Source of the DNA: an uncultured Bacteroidales bacterium
Lineage (GTDB): Bacteria > Bacteroidota > Bacteroidia > Bacteroidales > UBA932
Assembly: GCA_902488725.1 (NCBI GenBank)
Contig: CABTXO010000112.1
Span: forward strand, 1-6,248
DNA: 6,248 nucleotides
Direction: 5' to 3'
Part shown: piece after piece, positions 1 through 4,583 of the stretch
Position numbering within the stretch: the stretch's first letter is position 1
Layout of the letters: each line of letters opens with the position of its first letter
Position numbers and translations under genes: made by a program
Notes under the pieces: model-generated
Database searches by the model: none
Seen by the model: the letters and a program-made list of their open reading frames with translations, nothing else
Told to the model about the DNA's origin: nothing

Positions 1-158
1 CGGGCCGCGTCCGCATCGGGCCGGCTGACCGCCGAGACCTGGACGTCCCGTCCGCTTCCGCCGGGAATCGGATCTTCTTCCTGCCGGACGCACGAGAACG
101 CCAGCAACAATGTCGTGATGAAAAGGAGACTGCCTCCGTGACACATTCGTTTTTTCAT
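1..158 (-). CDS. Putative surface or periplasmic lipoprotein, N-terminal part only
   Basis: The minus strand reads from an ATG at 158 down to the window edge without a stop, giving the first 52 residues of a protein that continues outside. It begins MKKR, followed by a hydrophobic stretch (about residues 11-21) and LAFSC with Cys23, which fits a signal peptidase II lipobox. After the cysteine come VRQEED and a Gly/Ser/Pro-rich linker, as in many Bacteroidetes lipoproteins; the acidic cluster resembles, but does not strictly match, the lipoprotein surface-export signal. A second in-frame ATG at 146 would remove the basic MKKR start, so 158 is preferred. The mature domain is not in the window, so no function can be given. 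A promoter-like site lies upstream at 314-343, implying a leader of about 150 nt. The lipoprotein call is fairly sure; anything beyond that is unknown. Confidence 0.72.
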   Translation of the reverse strand, partial: MKKRMCHGGSLLFITTLLLAFSCVRQEEDPIPGGSGRDVQVSAVSRPDADAA

Positions 159-239
159 ATCTTTTCCGTTTTGCTTGTTTGTTCGTTTTGTCTAATTCCG
201 CACCGGTCATCGGCGATCGATGTCTGCAATTATTTCATC

Positions 240-274
240 CGTAAGTCCGGGCTGCTGTCGCAGCTACGCTTACG
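240..274 (-). other. Two-tier hairpin in the lipoprotein leader
   Basis: On the minus strand the arms CGTAAG and CTTACG enclose a second perfect stem, GCTGC / GCAGC, with a four-base GACA loop; short unpaired stretches (CGTA and CCGGA) separate the two stems. It lies in the presumed 5' untranslated region of the lipoprotein gene, about 80-115 nt upstream of its start. It could be a leader structure affecting stability or translation. No riboswitch class is recognised, and chance folding is possible in GC-rich DNA. Confidence 0.3.
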
Positions 275-313
275 CTGAATGGGTCAGGTACAGTACAGTG
301 ATTTTTGCGTCTA

Positions 314-343
314 CAAAGATAAGCATTATTTTCTGATTTCAAA
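314..343 (-). promoter_or_regulatory. Bacteroidetes-type promoter for the leftward lipoprotein gene
   Basis: Read on the minus strand, TTTG (343-340) is followed after 18 bp by TATCTTTG (321-314). This matches the Bacteroidetes primary sigma factor pattern of a -33 TTTG and a -7 TAnnTTTG. Transcription would start near 310 and run into the lipoprotein gene. The site overlaps the tail of the decayed transposase frame, so the promoter may have been placed or exposed by the old insertion. The assignment is by motif only. Confidence 0.55.
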
Positions 344-566
344 CATGTGATTTAAAACTTTCGCCCGTGCGTAGCGCAGTCGTCGACAGGAAAGGGGGGC
401 AGACTCTGTAGAAGTAGAAGTCGACGGCAAGGGCAACCGAGGCTATGACTTCCTCCATGCTTCTGAAGACCTTGTCTTTCAGCAGTTCGTTCTTCATCGT
501 GTTGTTGATGCGCTCCGCCTGTGCATTGTCGTATGCGTCGAGTATCATTGACAGGAAGCAGAAATC
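339..566 (-). pseudogene. IS3-family transposase C-terminal remnant
   Basis: An open minus-strand frame bounded by a TAA (569-567) encodes a stretch with the pattern YDNAQAERINNTMKNELL, then K-D-K-V-F-R-S-M-E-E-V and AVDFY. This is the end of the DDE (rve) domain of IS3-family OrfB proteins; the Glu in DNAQAE corresponds to the last catalytic acid. The usual continuation, an Asn-x-x-Arg-Pro-His-type motif, is degraded here to FYRVCPPFLS and a short unrelated tail. The two catalytic aspartates, the helix-turn-helix OrfA and both terminal repeats are missing, so the fragment cannot transpose. Base composition is lower in GC than in the neighbouring genes, consistent with foreign origin. No target-site duplication could be identified. 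Family assignment is confident; the exact edges are not. Confidence 0.8.
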
Positions 567-642
567 TTACCTTTCTCCTTTGCAAAGACAGCAATCCATC
601 TCGATGCCGTGGCGTGTCCTACAGGTGAACGAGGGTTTTTCG

Positions 643-650
643 TATCTTTG
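643..650 (+). promoter_or_regulatory. -7 box of the chrA promoter, directly before the start codon
   Basis: TATCTTTG matches the Bacteroidetes -7 consensus TAnnTTTG and ends only 4 bases before the ATG at 655. Transcription normally starts a few bases after this box, so the mRNA would begin at or next to the start codon. No TTTG is seen at the expected -33 distance (about 619-625), which makes this half of the promoter weak. Confidence 0.5.
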
Positions 651-654
651 CACC

Positions 655-1266
655 ATGGTTTCATTGTGGAGCATTTTCTGGGCGTTCGCGAAGATCGGGA
701 GTTTCACGATCGGGGGCGGATACGCGATGATTCCGCTGATCCGGGACGAAATGGTGAAGCGGGGCTGGATCAGCGACGAAGAACTGCCGGACATCATTGC
801 GCTGGCGCAGTCGGCACCGGGCGTGATGGCGATCAACATGTCGATCTTCGCGGGCTACAAGCTCCGCGGCAACAAGGGCAGCTTCGCTGCGTCACTGGGG
901 ACGGCACTCCCCTCCTTTTTCGTCATCCTGCTGATCGCAATGGTGTTCTCCGGCTACCAGGACAACCCCGTCGTCATCCGGATCTTCAAAGGCATCCGGC
1001 CCGTGGTGGTGTCCCTGATCGCCGTCCCGATGATCACCATGGCCCGGAAGAACAACAAGACCTGGTGGGCCTGGGTGATCTCCGCGGCCACCCTGCTGAT
1101 GGTGGCCTTCCTGAATTATTCCCCGATCTACATCCTGCTGGTGTTGATCGTTCTTGCCTTGGCCGTGACCCTGTACAAAGAAAAATCCACGGCAGACAGG
1201 CAAAAAAAAGCAGCCTCCGGCGAAAAATCAGAGGAGCAGACGAACGGGAGGAAGGAAAATGGGTGA
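655..1266 (+). CDS. Chromate transporter, short-chain ChrA subunit 1
   Basis: This 203-residue integral membrane protein belongs to the CHR family (Chromate_transp domain). Full-length ChrA carries two such domains; here each is a separate protein, as in the short-chain pairs of Bacillus and many anaerobes. Visible family signatures are the N-terminal FAKIGSFTIGGGYAMIPLI (residues 11-29), QSAPGVMAINMSIFAGYK (52-69) and further hydrophobic segments near 79-100, 114-130 and 137-174. The C-terminus (from about 175) is a highly charged tail, probably cytoplasmic. The frame stays open upstream to 445, but that part overlaps the transposase remnant on the other strand and lacks family motifs; ATG 655 puts the family motif at the normal distance. 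The stop overlaps the next gene by 8 nt, indicating translational coupling. Family members export chromate, probably through sulfate-like anion exchange; the true substrate in a gut anaerobe is unproven. Confidence 0.9.
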   Translation: MVSLWSIFWAFAKIGSFTIGGGYAMIPLIRDEMVKRGWISDEELPDIIALAQSAPGVMAINMSIFAGYKLRGNKGSFAASLGTALPSFFVILLIAMVFSGYQDNPVVIRIFKGIRPVVVSLIAVPMITMARKNNKTWWAWVISAATLLMVAFLNYSPIYILLVLIVLALAVTLYKEKSTADRQKKAASGEKSEEQTNGRKENG

Positions 1267-1873
1267 CGCACAGATATTCCTGCAGTTGTTCTGGGTTTTC
1301 TTCGTGATCGGCATGTTCACGTTCGGCGGGGGCTATGCCATGCTGTCCCTCATCCAGTCCCAGGTCGTCGTGGCGCACAGCTGGATGACCGAAAGCGCCT
1401 TCACCGACATCGTGGCCATTTCGCAGATGACGCCCGGGCCCGTCGGCATCAACACCGCCACCTACGTGGGCTACAAGGTGCTGGTGAATGCCGGCGCCAG
1501 CCAACTCGTCGGCATCCTGGGCTCCTTCACCGCCACCGTCGCCGTCGTGCTTCCCTCCTTCATCATCGTTCTGCTGATCGTGAAATTCTACACGAAATTC
1601 AACCACAACCGGATCTTCGAAGGTGTCATGGGCTGGCTCCGGCCGGCCGTGATCGGCCTGATCGGAGCCGCCGCCATGATCCTGATGCTCAGGGCATCCT
1701 GGGGCGGGACTCCCCTGCTTTCCGGCTGCTCGGTCGCGGTCGTCAAGGAGAATTTCGTGGACTGGAAGAGCTGGGTGCTGTTCGGCGCCGCCCTCGTCGC
1801 ATCCCTGCGGGGGAAGGTGAACCCGATCCTCGTCATCCTGTGCGGAGGCATCGCCGGCTTCCTGCTCTACTGA
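1259..1873 (+). CDS. Chromate transporter, short-chain ChrA subunit 2
   Basis: This 204-residue protein is the second half of the split CHR transporter. It repeats the same architecture as its upstream neighbour: FTFGGGYAMLSLIQ (residues 20-33), QMTPGPVGINTATYVGYK (56-73), then hydrophobic segments near 83-109, 126-144, 170-182 and 188-203. The paired GGGYAM and PG...IN motifs show that the two genes arose from one duplicated domain. Known two-gene CHR pairs need both proteins for chromate resistance, with the two halves reported in opposite membrane orientations; that is family knowledge, not visible here. ATG 1259 lies within the end of the upstream gene, so ribosomes probably re-initiate there. 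Unlike subunit 1 it has no charged tail and ends in GFLLY almost at the membrane. Forty-five bases separate it from the hexosaminidase gene, with no convincing terminator between them. Confidence 0.9.
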   Translation: MGDAQIFLQLFWVFFVIGMFTFGGGYAMLSLIQSQVVVAHSWMTESAFTDIVAISQMTPGPVGINTATYVGYKVLVNAGASQLVGILGSFTATVAVVLPSFIIVLLIVKFYTKFNHNRIFEGVMGWLRPAVIGLIGAAAMILMLRASWGGTPLLSGCSVAVVKENFVDWKSWVLFGAALVASLRGKVNPILVILCGGIAGFLLY

Positions 1874-1918
1874 TTTCTGAATATTTTTTCGTATTTTCAC
1901 CCCATAATCTCAATTCAG

Positions 1919-3610
1919 ATGAAAAAAGTGATTCATGCTCTTCTTGCACTGTCCCTCCTGATACCCGGAGCAGCGTGCGCAAGGACCGAAACCGGAATCG
2001 ATGTCATCCCCTACCCGCAGCAGGTCAGCATCGAAAAAGGAAACTTCAAGGCTGCGGGCGCCACCTTCAACTGCGATCCGGCCATCAGCGCGCAAAGCCA
2101 GCGGATAATCCGCGAGTTTGCCGACAAGATCACCTTCGTGTCCGGACGGACCTGCTCTTTCGCGACCCCCGTGGGCCTTACCGGAACTTCGGCGAACAAC
2201 AAGATGAAAGGCTTCCTCTTCCTGCAGGACGACGGCCTCGGACCGGAGGAATATTCCATCGCCGTCACCAAACGGAGCTGCGTGGTCAAGGCTTCCGCCT
2301 ACAACGGCTTCCTCTATGCCCTCCAGACCCTCCGGCAGCTGCTGGACACGGACATATTCAGCAACAAGATCAACCCGGCCCAGAAATTCCTGCTGCCGTG
2401 CGTGACGATCCAGGACAAGCCCCGCTTCGGCTATCGCGGCATGCACCTGGACTGCGCCCGTCACTTCTTCTCCGTCGAAGAGGTCAAGAAGTACCTCGAC
2501 ATCATGGCCCTCTACAAGTTGAACCGGCTGCACTGGCACCTCACGGACGACCAGGGCTGGCGGGTCGAGATCAAGAAATATCCCCGGCTCACCGAAGTCG
2601 GTGCCTTCCGCAACGGCACTTGCATCGGGAAGGACTTCTCGACCAACGACGGGGTCCGGTACGGCGGCTGGTACACGCAGGAACAACTGAAGGACGTGGT
2701 CGCCTACGCGGCCGACCTGGGCATCACGATCATCCCGGAGATCGACCTTCCCGGCCACATGATGGGAGCTCTCGCGGCCTATCCGGAACTGGGCTGCACC
2801 GGCGGTCCCTACGAGGTTTGGACCCGCTGGGGCATTTCCCCCCAGGTGCTCTGCCCCGGCAAGGACTTCACCTTCTCCTTTCTGGAGGACGTGTTCACGG
2901 AACTCCTTGCGATTTTCCCCTCTGAATATATCCACATCGGCGGGGACGAATGCCCCAAGACGGAATGGGAGAAGTGCCCCGACTGCCAGGCGCGGATCAA
3001 GGCCCTAGGCCTCAAGAGCGACGACAAGCACACGGCCGAGCAGTACCTGCAGAGCTATGTCATGACCCGCATGCAGAAATTCCTGGCGCAGCACGGCCGC
3101 AGGATCATCGGCTGGGACGAGATTCTGGAAGGCCAGCTGGAACCGGGCGCGACGGTCATGTCCTGGCGGGGCGTGAAAGGCGGGATCGCCGCCTCCGAAA
3201 TGGGCTTCGACGTGATCATGACTCCGAACTCCTACTTCTATTTCGACTATCTGCAGGGTCCCCAGGAGAGCGAACCGCTCGCGATCGGCGGCAACCTCCC
3301 GATCGAGAAGGTGTACAGCTTCGACCCGTACGAAGGATTGACAGAAGCCGCGAAGCCGCACATCATCGGCGTGCAGGCGAACCTCTGGACCGAATACATC
3401 GCCACCCCCGAACACCTGGAATACATGCTGCTGCCGCGCATGACCGCGCTCAGCGAAACCCAGTGGTGCAAGCCGTCCGACAAGAATTACGAACGCTTCA
3501 TGGAGGCCCTCCGGGCGAAGTCCTGCAAGATCTTCGACATCTTGGGCTACAACTACCGGAAACTGCCCGCCAAACCGGAAACCATCACCTACGACGACAT
3601 CAAAAAATAG
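1919..3610 (+). CDS. Secreted beta-N-acetylhexosaminidase, GH20 family
   Basis: This 563-residue enzyme should remove terminal beta-linked GlcNAc or GalNAc from glycans such as host mucin or N-glycans. A Sec signal (MKK, hydrophobic to about residue 18) probably ends at ACA (19-21); Cys20 makes a poor lipobox, so lipidation is doubtful. An N-terminal GH20b domain (about 27-160, starting VIPYPQQV) precedes the catalytic barrel (about 168-520). Family residues are present: Arg173 in RGMHLD, HWHLTDDQGWR (205-215), EIDLPGH (274-280), the catalytic pair Asp343-Glu344 in HIGGDE, Trp399 in GWDEIL, Trp416 in SWRG, the Tyr-rich PNSYFYFDY (436-444) and Trp490-Glu492 in LWTE. GH20 enzymes work by substrate-assisted catalysis through the N-acetyl group. 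Cys345, Cys353 and Cys356 cluster after the catalytic pair. Length is normal for Bacteroidetes GH20 proteins. No SusC/SusD genes are adjacent. The isomerase gene starts 2 nt after the stop. Confidence 0.95.
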   Translation: MKKVIHALLALSLLIPGAACARTETGIDVIPYPQQVSIEKGNFKAAGATFNCDPAISAQSQRIIREFADKITFVSGRTCSFATPVGLTGTSANNKMKGFLFLQDDGLGPEEYSIAVTKRSCVVKASAYNGFLYALQTLRQLLDTDIFSNKINPAQKFLLPCVTIQDKPRFGYRGMHLDCARHFFSVEEVKKYLDIMALYKLNRLHWHLTDDQGWRVEIKKYPRLTEVGAFRNGTCIGKDFSTNDGVRYGGWYTQEQLKDVVAYAADLGITIIPEIDLPGHMMGALAAYPELGCTGGPYEVWTRWGISPQVLCPGKDFTFSFLEDVFTELLAIFPSEYIHIGGDECPKTEWEKCPDCQARIKALGLKSDDKHTAEQYLQSYVMTRMQKFLAQHGRRIIGWDEILEGQLEPGATVMSWRGVKGGIAASEMGFDVIMTPNSYFYFDYLQGPQESEPLAIGGNLPIEKVYSFDPYEGLTEAAKPHIIGVQANLWTEYIATPEHLEYMLLPRMTALSETQWCKPSDKNYERFMEALRAKSCKIFDILGYNYRKLPAKPETITYDDIKK

Positions 3611-3612
3611 TT

Positions 3613-4359
3613 ATGCACACTCACATTTTCAAAACCCTCTGCGCCGCGGCGACGGCAGCCCTTATCCTGGGCTGCAACCAGGGCGCGAAAAAGGCGGCCG
3701 AAGCCGAAGCGGAGGCCGCGCTGGAGCAAGCCCGCCAGGACTCGATCGAAAAAGTCGAACAGGCTCAAAAAGAACAGAAAGCCATGGAAATCATCCCGAA
3801 CCTGCCGGCGGAGCCGGTCTTCGACATCGTCACCGACATGGGTACGATCAAGGTGAAACTCTACAGCAAGACCCCCAAGCACCGCGAAAACTTTGAGAAG
3901 CTCGCGCTTTCCGGCTACTACGACGGCCTGATCTTCCACCGCGTGATCAACGGCTTCATGATCCAGGGCGGAGATCCCTACACCCGCGACACCTCCGCTG
4001 CAGCGGTGGCGAAATACGGCCAAGGCGGCCCCGGCTACACGGTTCCGGCGGAATTCGTACCGGAGTACACGCACAAGAAGGGCGCGCTGGCAGCCGCCCG
4101 CCGCGGTGACGCCGCCAATCCGAAGAAGGAGTCCTCCGGATCCCAGTTCTATCTGGTCCAGGATGCGGGCGCCTGCGCGCAGCTGGACGGAGGCTATACG
4201 GTTTTCGGGGAGACGGTCGAAGGGCTGGACATCATCGACCGGATCGCCCAGGTGGCGACCGACCGGATGGACAGGCCGATCAAGAATGTGACGATTCTGA
4301 GCGTGAAGCTGGATGAAAACGCACAGCCGAAAGCGGCGGAAACGGCTCCTGGAAAGTAG
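3613..4359 (+). CDS. Cyclophilin-type peptidyl-prolyl isomerase lipoprotein
   Basis: The 248-residue product begins with a signal peptide ending LILGC (Cys21), a plausible lipobox, so it is probably anchored in the envelope. An Ala/Glu/Lys-rich, likely helical or coiled spacer (about 25-58) links the anchor to a cyclophilin domain (about 68-233). Core motifs are present: IFHRVINGFMIQGGDP (107-122; Arg110, Phe115, Met116 and Gln118 match the catalytic site of cyclophilin A), SGSQFYLVQ (175-183) and LDGGYTVFGE (191-200). The tryptophan that binds cyclosporin in the human protein is Gln190 here, as is common in bacterial members. The protein should speed cis-trans isomerisation of X-Pro bonds in exported proteins. 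ATG 3613 follows the hexosaminidase stop by 2 nt and there is no room for a promoter, so the two are almost certainly co-translated. A pro-rich, non-conserved tail follows residue 233. Confidence 0.93.
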   Translation: MHTHIFKTLCAAATAALILGCNQGAKKAAEAEAEAALEQARQDSIEKVEQAQKEQKAMEIIPNLPAEPVFDIVTDMGTIKVKLYSKTPKHRENFEKLALSGYYDGLIFHRVINGFMIQGGDPYTRDTSAAAVAKYGQGGPGYTVPAEFVPEYTHKKGALAAARRGDAANPKKESSGSQFYLVQDAGACAQLDGGYTVFGETVEGLDIIDRIAQVATDRMDRPIKNVTILSVKLDENAQPKAAETAPGK

Positions 4360-4408
4360 GAAACGCCCCTAAACCTATGCAGAAACAATCTTTTAGGACA
4401 GAAAAACG

Positions 4409-4428
4409 GAAGTTTTGGCCAAAATTTC
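4409..4428. repeat. Palindrome upstream of the intergenic promoter
   Basis: TTTTGGCCAAAA (4413-4424) is a perfect 12-bp palindrome. It extends to a 20-bp near-palindrome with GAA and TTC outer arms and one mismatched pair. It ends about 10 bp upstream of the -33 box at 4438, a position suited to a dimeric transcription factor. No regulator family is recognised, and a symmetrical AT/GC run of this length could arise by chance. Confidence 0.35.
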
Positions 4429-4437
4429 ATGCAACGT

Positions 4438-4469
4438 TTTGCAATTTCGCATTAATCATGCTAAATTTG
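4438..4469 (+). promoter_or_regulatory. Near-consensus promoter in the gap before the flippase
   Basis: TTTG (4438-4441), 20 bp, then TAAATTTG (4462-4469) matches both halves of the Bacteroidetes vegetative promoter. It is the best-formed promoter on the plus strand in this window. Transcription would start near 4473, about 110 bp ahead of the flippase start and about 40 bp ahead of a strong terminator hairpin. The -33 box sits between short TGCAA / TTGCA arms (4430-4443). Confidence 0.55.
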
Positions 4470-4472
4470 AAA

Positions 4473-4554
4473 TGAATAGTTTTTTCATAGGTTAAGTTTT
4501 AGGTTAGAATTGCGAACAGGACATGTCGGGAGATATGTCCTGTTCATCTTTTTT
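4473..4554 (+). ncRNA. Possible small RNA or attenuated leader of about 80 nt
   Basis: A promoter-like pair (4438-4469) and an intrinsic terminator (4514-4554) enclose a stretch that would give a transcript of about 80 nt with an unstructured, U-rich 5' half and a stable 3' hairpin with a U tail. This is the general layout of a bacterial small RNA. It could equally be an attenuator leader for the flippase, read through under some condition. It matches no RNA family that I recognise. The ends are inferred from motif spacing and are uncertain by several bases. Confidence 0.35.
4514..4554 (+). terminator. Intrinsic terminator with an 11-bp perfect stem
   Basis: GAACAGGACAT (4514-4524) and ATGTCCTGTTC (4535-4545) are perfect inverted repeats around a 10-base loop, followed by ATC and then a T run to 4554. 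On the plus strand this is a classical Rho-independent terminator. It lies 155 bp after the isomerase stop and 30 bp before the flippase start, so it either ends the upstream operon or attenuates transcripts from the promoter at 4438-4469. On the minus strand there is no matching T tract. Confidence 0.75.
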
Positions 4555-4556
4555 GC

Positions 4557-4564
4557 TAATTTTG
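4557..4564 (+). promoter_or_regulatory. -7 box likely driving the flippase gene
   Basis: TAATTTTG fits the Bacteroidetes -7 consensus and ends 19 bases before the flippase ATG, giving a leader of about 16 nt. A TTTG at the -33 distance is absent; the region there is the right arm of the terminator. The box begins within 3 bases of the terminator T tract, so the flippase appears to have its own start point insulated from upstream transcription. Confidence 0.45.
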
Positions 4565-4583
4565 TAGTCATATTCCTGGAAAA

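Noticed and set aside
208..264. Short minus-strand frame ending with TDEIIADIDRR and a stop, a possible tail of an older gene
   Set aside because: It is closed by a stop only 18 codons upstream and has no recognisable homology; it falls in the presumed leader of the lipoprotein gene.
578..587. CTTTGCAAAG perfect 10-bp palindrome between the transposase remnant and chrA
   Set aside because: It is short, has no second copy and is not placed like an operator relative to the -7 box at 643; treated as chance.
445..654. In-frame upstream extension of the first chrA gene (70 codons)
   Set aside because: It runs antisense through the transposase remnant, has no transporter motif and lies upstream of the likely promoter box; the normal family N-terminus begins at 655.
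1034..1900. 288-codon minus-strand open frame opposite the chrA genes
   Set aside because: Same low-complexity acidic and Gly/His-rich composition; it mirrors the codon pattern of the real genes and has no recognisable motif.
1874..1918. A separate promoter for the hexosaminidase in the 45-bp gap
   Set aside because: The nearest candidate, TATTTTCA, misses the TTTG half of the -7 consensus and has no paired -33 box, so read-through from the chrA genes is as likely.
1840..2925. 361-codon plus-strand open frame inside the hexosaminidase gene
   Set aside because: It overlaps a full GH20 enzyme in another frame and is Arg/Pro/Gly-rich, which is typical of a shifted frame in GC-rich DNA.
4472..4495. 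Seven-codon peptide (MNSFFIG) at the start of the predicted small transcript, a possible attenuation leader peptide
   Set aside because: The ATG is at or before the predicted transcript start, only two adjacent Phe codons occur, and no alternative antiterminator fold is evident.
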